NCBI RefSeq assembly: GCF_003012795.1 | Contig: NZ_PXYH01000008.1 | Location: 89,302-153,301 of the forward strand | DNA from: Zobellella taiwanensis | Lineage (GTDB): Bacteria; Pseudomonadota; Gammaproteobacteria; Enterobacterales; Aeromonadaceae | Length of the DNA stretch: 64,000 nucleotides | Reading direction: 5' to 3' | In this document: positions 33,022-41,414 of the stretch, one piece after another | How positions within the stretch are numbered: position 1 is the first letter of the stretch | Layout: each line of letters starts with the position of its first letter | The notes under the pieces: generated by a model | Database searches by the model: none | Told to the model about the DNA's origin: nothing | The model's input: the letters and a program-made list of their open reading frames with translations, nothing else | Translations under genes and position numbers: made by a program

Positions 33022-35424
33022 TTACTTGATCAACACATCCTCGACCCGGGTGGCGGCCTCGTCCTGCTCCACCAGCGCCTGCATCTGCTCCACGCCCCAC
33101 AGCACCCGTTCCGGGGTGGCCGGCGCGTCGATGTGCGGGTAGCGGCGGTAGCCGGACACGCTGGCCACGGCGTCTTTCAGCGCACACCACACCGACATGC
33201 CGAGCATAAAGGGCGGCTCGCCCACGGCCTTGGAGTGGAACACGGTGTCTTCCGGGTTCTTGCGGTTTTCCACCAGCTTGACCCGGAAGTCGATGGGCAT
33301 GTCCGCCACCGCCGGGATCTTGTAGCCCGCCGGACCGTTGGTCATCAGCCGGCCCTGGTCGTTCCACACCAGCTCCTCGGTGGTCAGCCAGCCCACGCCC
33401 TGGATAAAGGCGCCTTCCACCTGGCCGATGTCGATGGCCGGGTTCAGGGAGTCGCCCACGTCGTGCAGTATGTCGGCACGCAGTATCTTGTACTCGCCGG
33501 TCAGGGTGTCCACCACCACTTCGGCACAGGCGGCGCCGTAGGCGAAGTAGTAGAAGGGACGACCGGAGCCGGTGGCGTGGTCGTAGTAGATCTTCGGCGT
33601 CTTGTAGAAGCCGGTGCTGGAGAGCGACACCTGGTTGAAATAGGCCAGTTGCACGAACTCCGGAAACGACAGTATCTGGTGACGGATCTGCACGAAGTTG
33701 TTCTTGAACACCACTTCTTCGGGGCTGACCTTGAAGTGGCCCGCCGCCCAGTCGACCAGCCGCTGCTTGATGGTCCGGGCCGCGTTCTGGGCCGCCTTGC
33801 CGTTCAGGTCAGTGCCGCTGGAGGCCGCCGTCGGCGAGGTGTTGGGCACCTTGTCGGTGTTGGTGGCGGTGATCTGGATGCGATCCACGTCCACCTGGAA
33901 CTCTTGTGCCACTATCTGGGCCACCTTGATATTGAGGCCCTGGCCCATTTCGGTGCCGCCGTGGTTGAGGTGGATGCTGCCGTCGGTATAGATGTGGATC
34001 AGCGCCCCCGCCTGGTTGAGGAAGGTGGCGGTGAAGGAAATACCGAACTTCACCGGGGTAATGGCGATGCCCTTCTTGAGGATCGGGCTGCGGGCGTTGA
34101 ACGCCTTGATTTCCTCGCGCCGCTTGCCGTACTCGGCCGACTGCTCCAGATCCGCCACCATCTCGTGGATGATGTTGTGCTCCACGGTCTGGTGGTAGTG
34201 GGTGACGTTGCGCTCATCCTTGCCGTAGAAGTTGACCTTGCGGATCTCCAGGGGATCCTTGCCAAGCTTGGAGGCGATCTCGTCCATCACGTGCTCGATC
34301 GTCATCATGCCCTGGGGGCCGCCGAACCCGCGGTAGGCGGTGTTGGAGGCGGTATTGGTCTTGCAGCGGTGGCCGATGACGGTGGCGTCGCCCAGGTAGT
34401 AGGCGTTGTCCGAGTGGAACATGGCCCTGTCCACGATGGACGAGGACAGATCCGGCGAGTAGCCGCAGTTGCCGGCCACCACGATTTCCGCCGCCTCGAT
34501 ACGGCCGTTGTCGTCGAAGCCTACCTTGTACTGGTTGAAGAAGGGATGGCGCTTGCCGGTCATCATCATGTCTTCGACCCGCGGCAGGCGCATCTTGGCC
34601 GGGCGGCCGGTGAGCCGGGCCACCACGGCGGCCATGCAGGCCGGACCCGCGGCCTGGGTTTCCTTGCCGCCGAAGCCGCCGCCCATGCGGCGCATGTCGA
34701 TGACGACCTTGTTCATGGGCACGCCCAGGACGCTGGCCACCAGCTTCTGCACCTCGGTCGGGTTCTGGCTGGAGGTGAACACCAGCATGCCGCCGTCTTC
34801 GGTGGGCACCACCGAGCTGATTTGGGTTTCCAGGTAGAAGTGCTCCTGGCCGCCGATATGCAGACTGCCCTCGATGACGTGCCTGGCCTTTTTCAGGGCG
34901 GCGGCGGAGTCGCCCCGCTGCTGCTTGTGGCTCTCGGTGACGAACAGCTCTTTTTCCAGCGCCTCTTCCACCGACAGCACCGCCGGCAGCTCTTCATATT
35001 CCACTATGGCGGCCATGGCCGCCTTGCGGGCGGTCTCGAGATCGTTGGCGGCCACCGCCAGCACCGGCTGGCCGTAGTATTCCACCTTGCCATCGGCCAG
35101 CAGGGGATCCCCCGCCAGCACCGGGCCTATGTCCAGCTCGCCGGGCACGTCCTGGGCGGTAATGGCGATGGCCACGCCGGGAAACTGGTAGCAGGGGCTC
35201 ACATCCAGTTTGGTGATGCGGGCGTGAGCCTTGTCGGACAGCCGGGCATACACATGCAACTGATTGGGGAACTCCAGCCGGTCGTCGATGTACTGGGCCT
35301 CGCCGGCCACCTGCTTGGCGGCGCTGTCGTGGGGCACGCTCTTGCCCACGCCGGTCTGCAGGTCCTGTTTGATCCTTTCCATCATTTCGTCGATGGTGAG
35401 CGTGTTCAGCGGTTTGTTAGACAT
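33022..35424 (-). CDS. xdhB: Xanthine dehydrogenase, molybdopterin-binding large subunit
   Basis: The 800-residue protein has the family motifs GEAQYIDD near residue 40, GGGFGGKETQAAG near 247, YRGFGGPQGM near 363, the GTEMGQGLNIKVAQI cofactor loop near 491 and the catalytic glutamate in AVGEPPFMLGMSVWCALKDA near 730. With XdhA it oxidises hypoxanthine and xanthine to urate in the cytoplasm. The start overlaps the xdhA end by 8 bp. Confidence 0.97.
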   Translation of the reverse strand: MSNKPLNTLTIDEMMERIKQDLQTGVGKSVPHDSAAKQVAGEAQYIDDRLEFPNQLHVYARLSDKAHARITKLDVSPCYQFPGVAIAITAQDVPGELDIGPVLAGDPLLADGKVEYYGQPVLAVAANDLETARKAAMAAIVEYEELPAVLSVEEALEKELFVTESHKQQRGDSAAALKKARHVIEGSLHIGGQEHFYLETQISSVVPTEDGGMLVFTSSQNPTEVQKLVASVLGVPMNKVVIDMRRMGGGFGGKETQAAGPACMAAVVARLTGRPAKMRLPRVEDMMMTGKRHPFFNQYKVGFDDNGRIEAAEIVVAGNCGYSPDLSSSIVDRAMFHSDNAYYLGDATVIGHRCKTNTASNTAYRGFGGPQGMMTIEHVMDEIASKLGKDPLEIRKVNFYGKDERNVTHYHQTVEHNIIHEMVADLEQSAEYGKRREEIKAFNARSPILKKGIAITPVKFGISFTATFLNQAGALIHIYTDGSIHLNHGGTEMGQGLNIKVAQIVAQEFQVDVDRIQITATNTDKVPNTSPTAASSGTDLNGKAAQNAARTIKQRLVDWAAGHFKVSPEEVVFKNNFVQIRHQILSFPEFVQLAYFNQVSLSSTGFYKTPKIYYDHATGSGRPFYYFAYGAACAEVVVDTLTGEYKILRADILHDVGDSLNPAIDIGQVEGAFIQGVGWLTTEELVWNDQGRLMTNGPAGYKIPAVADMPIDFRVKLVENRKNPEDTVFHSKAVGEPPFMLGMSVWCALKDAVASVSGYRRYPHIDAPATPERVLWGVEQMQALVEQDEAATRVEDVLIK

Positions 35425-36862
35425 AAGACGTCACCCTGGTTTCCAGTTTCAGATCCTGTTGCTCGATAAAGAACTTGTAGAGCAGGTTTGCCGCCGTCTT
35501 GGCGCGGTATTCCTTGCTGGCGCGGAAGTCGGACAGGGGCTGGAAGTCGCCGTCCAGGGCCTTCATCGCCGCCTTGACGGTGGCGTGGTTCCAGTCCTGG
35601 CCCACCAGCGCCTGCTCACAGGCCGCAGCCCGCTTGGGCGTGGCCGCCATGCCGCCGAAGCCGATGCGGGCCTCGGTCACCTTGCCGTTTGCTATGGTCA
35701 GGTTGAAGGCGCCGCACACCGCGGAAATATCGTCGTCTATCCGTTTGGACAGCTTGTACACCCTGAAGTGCTGGTTGGCCGCGGGCTTGGGCACGATCAC
35801 CTTCTCGATGAACTCCCCTTCCTCCTGGGCGGTCACCTTGTAGCTCAGGAAGTATTCCTCGATGGGCAGCTCGCGCACCCGCTCGCCCTTGCGCAACACC
35901 AGGCGGGCATTGAGCGCGATCAGCACCGGCGGGGCGTCGCCGATGGGCGAGGCGTTGCCGATGTTGCCGCCCAGGGTGCCCTGGTTGCGGATCTGCAGGG
36001 AGGCGAAACGGTGCAGCAGCTCGCCGAAGTCCGGGTAGCTGCGGCTCAGGGCATCGTAGCTGTCGCTCAGGGTGCGGGCGGCGCCGATCACCAGCTGCTC
36101 GTCGGTTTCTTCCAGCTGCTTCATGTCGGCCACGTTGCCCACATAGATCATCTTGGGCAGTTCCCGGTGGAACTGGGTCACTTCCAGCGCCAGATCGGTG
36201 CCGCCAGCCAGCAGCCGGGCATCCGGATGCTGTTCCAGCAGGGTCGCCAGTTCGGCGCTGGAGGTGGGCGAGAAGCACACCTTGTCGTCCCCTTCCAGGG
36301 TCACCAGGGTGTCGGTCTCGATCTGCGCCAGCCTGGCCACCACCTCGGCCTCGTAGCGGGAGAAGTCATCGGCCAGCTGCGGCTGCTCGGCGATGGCCTT
36401 GGCCGCATCGACGATGGGCCGGTAGCCGGTGCAGCGGCACAGGTTGCCGGCCAGGGCCTCGAGGATGTCGTGCTTGTCGGCCGCGGGCTTGTTCTTGCTC
36501 AGGGCGAACATGGACATGATAAAGCCCGGGGTGCAGAAACCGCACTGGGAGCCGTGGAAGTCCACCATGGCCTGCTGCACCGGGTGCAGGCGGCCGTCCT
36601 TCGACTTGAGATCCTCCACGGTGATCAACTGCTTGCCGTGCAGCGCCGACACGAAGGTCAGGCAGGAGTTGACCGAGCGATAGCTGATCCGGTCTCCTTC
36701 GCGCTCCCCCAGCACCACGGTACAGGCGCCGCAGTCACCGGACGCACATCCTTCCTTGGTGCCGGTCTTAGCCGCGCGGGTGCGCAGATAATTCAACACC
36801 GTCATATTTGGCGAAAGGTCCTTCTCCTCCCGCAACTCCTGGTTAAGTAGGAACTTAATCAA
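35417..36862 (-). CDS. xdhA: Xanthine dehydrogenase, iron-sulfur and FAD-binding small subunit
   Basis: The 481-residue protein has two [2Fe-2S] sites (GCASGDCGACTVV near residue 38; CGFCTPGFIMS near 97 and CRCTGYRPI near 131) and an FAD domain with LLAGGTDLALEV near 218 and GGNIGNASPIGD near 300, as in Rhodobacter-type XdhA. The start codon is TTG, with AAGGAGG 6 bp before it. It is the first gene of xdhA-xdhB-xdhC-guaD; the 240-bp region to the divergent MFS gene carries a GTATAC site. Confidence 0.97.
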   Translation of the reverse strand: MIKFLLNQELREEKDLSPNMTVLNYLRTRAAKTGTKEGCASGDCGACTVVLGEREGDRISYRSVNSCLTFVSALHGKQLITVEDLKSKDGRLHPVQQAMVDFHGSQCGFCTPGFIMSMFALSKNKPAADKHDILEALAGNLCRCTGYRPIVDAAKAIAEQPQLADDFSRYEAEVVARLAQIETDTLVTLEGDDKVCFSPTSSAELATLLEQHPDARLLAGGTDLALEVTQFHRELPKMIYVGNVADMKQLEETDEQLVIGAARTLSDSYDALSRSYPDFGELLHRFASLQIRNQGTLGGNIGNASPIGDAPPVLIALNARLVLRKGERVRELPIEEYFLSYKVTAQEEGEFIEKVIVPKPAANQHFRVYKLSKRIDDDISAVCGAFNLTIANGKVTEARIGFGGMAATPKRAAACEQALVGQDWNHATVKAAMKALDGDFQPLSDFRASKEYRAKTAANLLYKFFIEQQDLKLETRVTSYV

Positions 36863-37035
36863 GGTTTGCCTCCTTCAGCGAGTACACTGCACATTGCCGA
36901 CCAACGTATTGGCATTATCTTTAAGTGTAATTAAAATAAAAAACTGACCATTGAGTCAACAAATATTTCACAGCAAGATAACGCCCTGCAACCCGGCAGC
37001 GGTTAAGCCATTGTCTACCAAGCAATTGTTCGCAA

Positions 37036-37049
37036 ATTTGTATACATGT
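37036..37049. promoter_or_regulatory. GTATAC operator-like site between xdhA and the MFS gene
   Basis: ATTTGTATACATGT has the TTGTATACA core of the site at 24900 and lies between the divergent xdhA and MFS starts, where one bound dimer could control both. Confidence 0.65.
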
Positions 37050-37102
37050 GAGGCAATCATTATTTTTGCCTTTGTATGAAGTGTAGCGGGAGCCAAACCA
37101 GA

Positions 37103-38494
37103 ATGACTGAGCAGAAAATACATGACGAACAGCAGCGGGTACGCCGGGTTTTCACCGGGGTTGCCCTCGCCATCATGCTGGGTGCCCTGGAGATTACTCT
37201 GCTGATGCCAGCCATCTCCACCCTGGGACGGGAGTTTTCCGCCAGCGCCCAGGCTCCCCTGCTGGTGAGCAGCTACCTCTTCGCCATGACCCTCAGCATG
37301 CCCCTCTATGGCCGGCTGAGCGATCGCTTTGGCCGCCGTCCCTGCCTGGCAATGGCGCTCGCACTCTTTACCCTGGGCTCGCTCGCCAGCAGCCTGATGA
37401 ATACCCTGCCCGCCCTGCTCGCCACCCGGCTGCTGACCGGCGCCGGCGGCGGCGGCCTGATTGCCTTGTCCTTCGCGGTGATCGCCGATGTCATACCGCC
37501 CCGCCAGGTGGGCCGCTACCAGGGCTATATCTCCGCCATTTTCGCTATTTCCAGTGTGGCCGGCCCCCTGCTCGGTGCCGTTATCATCGGTCTGTTCGAC
37601 TGGCGCTGGCTGTTTGTCTTCAAGGTGCCCCTGGGATTGCTGGCGCTGGGACTCAACCACTGGGCGCTGAAGGGGCTGGGGCACGAAGGTACGCAAAGCC
37701 GGCAGGATTTCCTGGGTATAGGCCTGTTGCTGCTGTGCGGCATCGGTTGGGGCCTGGCGACCCATGGCGAGATAGTGCAGCCGGTCCTGGCCGACTGGTC
37801 ACTCCCCCTGATGACGGCTTCGGGGGTCCTGAGCATGCTGTTGCTCTGGCACCAATGGCGCCACCCGGACCCGGTTTTGCCATTACGTTTTCTGTGCCAG
37901 AAGCTGTTTGCCATCGCCGTGCTATTGCTGGCCCTGTCGGAGGCCATCCGCCTGGCACTGCTGGTTTATGTGCCCCTGGCCCTAGAGCAGCGCCTGAACA
38001 TGACGCCGGAACAAACGGGAATCGTTTTGCTATGGTTTATCCTGAGCGTGACCGCAGGCACCTTTATCAGCGGCAAGCGGATTTCCGGCCAGGGCTATTG
38101 TCGCCCCTTCCCCTGGCTGGGCGGCTTGGCCATGGCCGCAGGCAGCCTGGGCCTGGGGTGGGTATTGCACTGGCCCCGGCCCGACGCCTGGCTGTATCCG
38201 GCGTTAATCGGCACTGGCGTCGGTATCGGTTTTTTGATCGTATCCTGTTCCATCGCGGTGCAGAACGCCCTGCCCGCTCGCCAACTGGGCTCGGGCCTGG
38301 CACTGATGAACTTCATCCGCTCCCTGGGGGGCACCCTGGGGGTATCCCTGCTGGGTTGGCAATATCAGCAGGGCGGTAGCGGTGACTGGATAGTCCCGGT
38401 GTTCCTGTGGGTGGCGGGCTACGCCCTGTGTTGCCTGTTGCTGGGCTGGCTGATGCCGGATGCCCGCCTGTCGGAGTCGGCCAAAAACGGTTAG
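37103..38494 (+). CDS. MFS transporter, DHA2-like drug/metabolite exporter family
   Basis: The 463-residue protein has about 14 hydrophobic segments. The MFS motif A GRLSDRFGRRP is near residue 72 and the EmrB-type motif C region ISSVAGPLLGAVIIG near 152. DHA2 members export drugs or metabolites with proton exchange; in this setting a purine or intermediate exporter is possible but not shown. The ATG at 37103 is chosen since the one at 37076 has no ribosome binding site. It is convergent with the TetR gene (7 bp gap). Confidence 0.82.
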   Translation: MTEQKIHDEQQRVRRVFTGVALAIMLGALEITLLMPAISTLGREFSASAQAPLLVSSYLFAMTLSMPLYGRLSDRFGRRPCLAMALALFTLGSLASSLMNTLPALLATRLLTGAGGGGLIALSFAVIADVIPPRQVGRYQGYISAIFAISSVAGPLLGAVIIGLFDWRWLFVFKVPLGLLALGLNHWALKGLGHEGTQSRQDFLGIGLLLLCGIGWGLATHGEIVQPVLADWSLPLMTASGVLSMLLLWHQWRHPDPVLPLRFLCQKLFAIAVLLLALSEAIRLALLVYVPLALEQRLNMTPEQTGIVLLWFILSVTAGTFISGKRISGQGYCRPFPWLGGLAMAAGSLGLGWVLHWPRPDAWLYPALIGTGVGIGFLIVSCSIAVQNALPARQLGSGLALMNFIRSLGGTLGVSLLGWQYQQGGSGDWIVPVFLWVAGYALCCLLLGWLMPDARLSESAKNG

Positions 38495-38501
38495 CCCCGC
38501 C

Positions 38502-39122
38502 TTATTCCCCGGCCAGCGACCTGACCTGGCAACCGGTGATCACCAGCCGGGTGATCACCTCGGCTGCCTGTTCAAAGTCTTCCTCGTCCAGTTCATCCTT
38601 GCCCAGGGCCATGGTGATCTGCCAGTTAAAATCGGCATAGGTCTGGGTAGAGGCCCAGATGGCAAACAGCAGGTGGCGGGGCTCCACCCGTGCCATCAAC
38701 CCCTGGGACATCCAGTCGCTCAGCCGGGCCGCCAGGGTGCGGGTCTGCTCGCTCAGGCGGGCTATGATATCTTCCGGCAAGTGCGGGGAGCCGTGCATGA
38801 TTTCGTTGGCAAATACCTTGGAAGCGTAGGGATAGTCCCGGGAGATCATCAACTTGGCCTTGATATAGGCGGTCAGGGCCTTCACCGGATCCCGGTACTC
38901 GATAAAAGGGCCCGACGCCGCCAGCAGGGGCTCGGTCACGCTTTCCAGCACCGCCCGGTAAAGCTTTTCCTTGCTGCCAAAATAGTAATAAATGTTGGGC
39001 TTGGGCAACCGGGCCAACTCGGCGATATCAGCGGTTTTGGTAGCCGCATAGCCGTGCTCGGCAAAAATCCGGCTGGCGGCGCGGATAATTTTTTCTTCGT
39101 TTTTGGCTCTGATCCGGGACAT
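38502..39122 (-). CDS. TetR family regulator, RutR-like
   Basis: The 206-residue protein has a TetR helix-turn-helix (EEKIIRAASRIFAEHGYAATKTADIAELARLPKPNIYYYFGSKEKLY, residues 9-54) and a C-terminal domain like RutR/YcdC (KLMISRDYPYASKVFANEIMHGSPHLPEDI near 90). E. coli RutR responds to uracil and affects pyrimidine and purine genes, which fits the position next to purine genes, but the ligand here is inferred. A palindrome at 39175-39189 upstream of its start is a candidate own operator. Confidence 0.82.
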   Translation of the reverse strand: MSRIRAKNEEKIIRAASRIFAEHGYAATKTADIAELARLPKPNIYYYFGSKEKLYRAVLESVTEPLLAASGPFIEYRDPVKALTAYIKAKLMISRDYPYASKVFANEIMHGSPHLPEDIIARLSEQTRTLAARLSDWMSQGLMARVEPRHLLFAIWASTQTYADFNWQITMALGKDELDEEDFEQAAEVITRLVITGCQVRSLAGE

Positions 39123-39174
39123 AGGTTTTTTTCTGGCTCCAGGCCACAGAATTGGACTTTATTTTTGCTAACCA

Positions 39175-39189
39175 TACCGGAATCCGGTA
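39175..39189. promoter_or_regulatory. Palindromic operator candidate upstream of the RutR-like gene
   Basis: TACCGGAATCCGGTA is a perfect inverted repeat around one central base, 53-67 bp upstream of the TetR-family start, a usual place for an autoregulatory site. It does not match the E. coli RutR box. Confidence 0.55.
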
Positions 39190-39198
39190 AAAATTGAT

Positions 39199-39234
39199 AA
39201 AAAAAAGCGCCCACCAACGGTGAGCGCGAAAAAA
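39199..39234 (-). terminator. Intrinsic terminator of the GlcG/HbpS-like gene
   Basis: GCGCCCACC and GGTGAGCGC form a stem with one mismatch. On the minus strand eight T follow, about 60 bp past the stop of the gene at 39298. Confidence 0.75.
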
Positions 39235-39297
39235 GAGTAACCAAGGTTACCCCTCGACCAAAACAACACTTTTGCCCAGCTCCGCAGCCGGCTGTCC

Positions 39298-39729
39298 TCA
39301 GCTGCAGTCTGCCTTCAGGCCGGCCAGTTCGATGCCGGCTACCGCACAGTTTTCATCCACGTCCGATTGATCCCCGCTGATACCCACAGCGCCCAGCAGG
39401 TTGTGCTGCGCATCACGGATCAGCACACCGCCGGGCACCGGCACTATGTTGCCCTGGGCCAGCACATTGACCGAAGACATGAATGCCGGCCTGGCCGCCG
39501 CCATTTCCGCCAGGCCGCGCGAGCTGCGCCCGAGGGCAATGGAGCCCCAGGCCTTGGCGATGGCCACATCCGGCCGCAACAGGCTGGAGCCATCCTGGCG
39601 CTGCAGCGAAACCAGTTTGCCGGCGCTATCCAGCACCGCCACGGTCAGCGGGGCCGTTGCCAGCTCCGTTGCCCGCTGCAACGCCCCCGTGGTGATCACC
39701 AGCGCCTGTTCAAGTGAAACTGTATTCAT
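39298..39729 (-). CDS. GlcG/HbpS-like (DUF336) protein
   Basis: The 143-residue protein covers a full GlcG/HbpS (DUF336) domain: EQALVITTGALQRATEL at the start, LTVAVLDSAGKLVSLQRQDGS near 28, RPDVAIAKAWGSIALGRSSR near 52 and VPGGVLIRD with GAVGISGDQSDVDENCA near 115. Some relatives bind haem or cobalamin; others lie next to catabolic operons with unknown role. A GTATAC site about 90 bp upstream suggests that it belongs to the purine regulon. It is not known which step it serves. Confidence 0.85.
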   Translation of the reverse strand: MNTVSLEQALVITTGALQRATELATAPLTVAVLDSAGKLVSLQRQDGSSLLRPDVAIAKAWGSIALGRSSRGLAEMAAARPAFMSSVNVLAQGNIVPVPGGVLIRDAQHNLLGAVGISGDQSDVDENCAVAGIELAGLKADCS

Positions 39730-39817
39730 TACCCATGACTCCCTGTCTGTCTAGCCGTAACTGAAGAAGGATGATTGGGCACTAATAAAACACAAAACTG
39801 GGACAATGTTAACATAT

Positions 39818-39831
39818 ATTTGTATACATTT
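39818..39831. promoter_or_regulatory. GTATAC operator-like site upstream of the GlcG/HbpS-like gene
   Basis: ATTTGTATACATTT shares eleven bases of context with the site at 37036 and lies in AT-rich DNA between the GlcG-like gene and the SieB-like gene. Confidence 0.65.
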
Positions 39832-39966
39832 AATATATAGACAATCAATTGATCACCTTTCTCCTACCAAAAATCCACTAATCTCCCCTTTGGTTCGAGC
39901 TAGCCAGAAAAAGGCATGAAATTTGCTTATAGGGAGAACACCGGGTGGCGACAGGAGAAGAGGACA

Positions 39967-40539
39967 ATGCCGGAGTTACGACAGGTTTCACCGCTGAACT
40001 GGCTGATGTGCTGGTTGCTGCTGAGCTGCCTGATGATCAGCCTGTTGCCGGACAGGCTCTTTGCAGGGGGCTTTGGCACCTGGCTGGCCAATTACCGCCT
40101 GCTGTTCGTGCTTGGGCTGATCCTGTCGGCCACCTACTTTCTGTCGATCGGCGCCATCATGCTGTTTCAGCATGTTTTCTACCGCAAGCAGCGGCTGGTA
40201 AGACAAAAGTTGCTGCGAGAGCTGCTGGAATATCTGGATGCCAGTGAAAAGGCCGTCCTGCGGGAATTCGTCATCCAACGCAAAAGCGTCATAAAACTGC
40301 CGGTTACCGAGCCGGCCGTCAAAAATCTGCTGGAACAGGGCATACTGACCTATGCCTATGGCGAACCCAGTGAACCGGGCCTGCAGGCCATCAAGCCCCT
40401 GATGATTACCCTAGAAGCGCGCCCCTTGCTCACCTTCAAGGTACTGGGACTGAATCCGGCCAGCATGAGTGAGGAGCAGAAAAGCATGATTTTGAACAAC
40501 AGGCCCAAGTACGCCTACAAACAACTGGGCCGTCATTAA
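39967..40539 (+). CDS. SieB-like (superinfection exclusion protein B family) membrane protein
   Basis: The 190-residue protein has two membrane helices (LNWLMCWLLLSCLMISLLP near residue 9 and YRLLFVLGLILSATYFLSIGAIMLF near 42). A cytoplasmic part follows: LLEYLDASEKAVLREFVIQRKSVIKLPVTEPAVKNLLEQGIL. It resembles the SieB family; phage P22 SieB blocks development of other phages. GAGAAGAGG upstream supports the start. Chromosomal members are common, and no phage gene is nearby, so a housekeeping role is equally possible. Confidence 0.65.
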   Translation: MPELRQVSPLNWLMCWLLLSCLMISLLPDRLFAGGFGTWLANYRLLFVLGLILSATYFLSIGAIMLFQHVFYRKQRLVRQKLLRELLEYLDASEKAVLREFVIQRKSVIKLPVTEPAVKNLLEQGILTYAYGEPSEPGLQAIKPLMITLEARPLLTFKVLGLNPASMSEEQKSMILNNRPKYAYKQLGRH

Positions 40540-40551
40540 TTTTCGGCGGCT

Positions 40552-41013
40552 TCAGCCGCCGGTTCTCTCCCTGAGGTATCCCTCGTAGTCCGGGATACGG
40601 ATAGCGAAATCCCGCCCCATTTGCGGACTGTTCATCAGCATGTCGGCAGTGGCGACATTGGTGGCCACAGGAATGTTCCAGACAGTGGCCAGTCGCAGCA
40701 GCGCCTTGACGTCCGGATCGTGGGGCACGGCATTGAGCGGATCCCAGAAAAAGATGAGTACATCTATCTTGCCTTCGGCAATCATGGCACCGAGCTGCTG
40801 ATCCCCGCCCATGGGGCCGGACATCAGACAGCGCACCGGTAGCCCGACCTTGCGGCTGAGCATGGTCCCGGTCGTACCTGTGGCGTAAAGGTGATGCAGC
40901 TTGAGCGCCTCGGCGTGGCCGGCCACCCATTCCAGCAATTGCTCCTTTTTGTGGTCGTGGGCCACCAGGGCGACATTTTTGTGGGCAGGCAGGGTTCTCT
41001 GGACTTCATTCAT
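40552..41013 (-). CDS. mgsA: Methylglyoxal synthase
   Basis: The 153-residue protein matches Mgs[20 protein letters not shown] near residue 12, [11 protein letters not shown] near 43, [19 protein letters not shown] near 62 with the catalytic aspartate, and [22 protein letters not shown] near 88. It converts dihydroxyacetone phosphate to methylglyoxal, a bypass when phosphate is short. The gene stands alone between sieB-like and bfd. Confidence 0.95.
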   Translation of the reverse strand: MNEVQRTLPAHKNVALVAHDHKKEQLLEWVAGHAEALKLHHLYATGTTGTMLSRKVGLPVRCLMSGPMGGDQQLGAMIAEGKIDVLIFFWDPLNAVPHDPDVKALLRLATVWNIPVATNVATADMLMNSPQMGRDFAIRIPDYEGYLRERTGG

Positions 41014-41087
41014 GGCTGGCAACATCCTCGCATGGGTCATGCCCCATAGTAGCCAAAGCCAGACGAAATAAGCACCCCCAGAAACGG

Positions 41088-41109
41088 AAAAAGTCCCTGA
41101 CGGGACTTT
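41088..41109 (-). terminator. Intrinsic terminator of bfd
   Basis: AAAGTCCC and GGGACTTT form the stem around TGAC; on the minus strand it is followed by further T, 33 bp after the bfd stop. Confidence 0.8.
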
Positions 41110-41141
41110 GGGCAATGGTATCCAAGCGGGGCGGCAAGGAT

Positions 41142-41333
41142 TCAGGCCACCTCGTAGTACAGGGGGGTCTTGGCGTTTTCCTCGGCCAGTATCGCCATGG
41201 CCACCGGTATGCACTTGCCGCACTGAGAACCGACCCCCAGCTCGCGCTTGAGCTGCATGAACTCGGTGTTGCCCTCGGCAATCGCTTCCCTCAATTGGCG
41301 CTCGGTTATACCCTTGCACAGACAGACGTACAT
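41142..41333 (-). CDS. bfd: Bacterioferritin-associated ferredoxin
   Basis: The 63-residue protein has the [2Fe-2S] ligands in the Bfd pattern: CLC at residues 4-6 and GSQCGKCIP near 36. Bfd passes electrons to bacterioferritin to release stored iron. The start [11 protein letters not shown] at 41333 gives the normal length. A Fur-box-like palindrome lies 36 bp upstream, so expression in iron starvation is expected. No bfr gene is adjacent. Confidence 0.93.
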   Translation of the reverse strand: MYVCLCKGITERQLREAIAEGNTEFMQLKRELGVGSQCGKCIPVAMAILAEENAKTPLYYEVA

Positions 41334-41368
41334 AGAGATGTCCTCCACTTCGATGGGACAAATCTAAA

Positions 41369-41383
41369 TGATAGTGGTTATCA
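41369..41383 (-). promoter_or_regulatory. Fur-box-like operator of bfd
   Basis: TGATAGTGGTTATCA matches the 7-1-7 Fur palindrome TGATAATNATTATCA at all but two positions of the arms and lies just upstream of bfd. Confidence 0.75.
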
Positions 41384-41414
41384 ATGCAAGTTGTTATTGG
41401 TATAAAAAACGGGC

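Noticed and set aside
33133..35469. 778-codon plus-strand ORF
   Set aside because: It is antisense to xdhB and has no recognisable motif.
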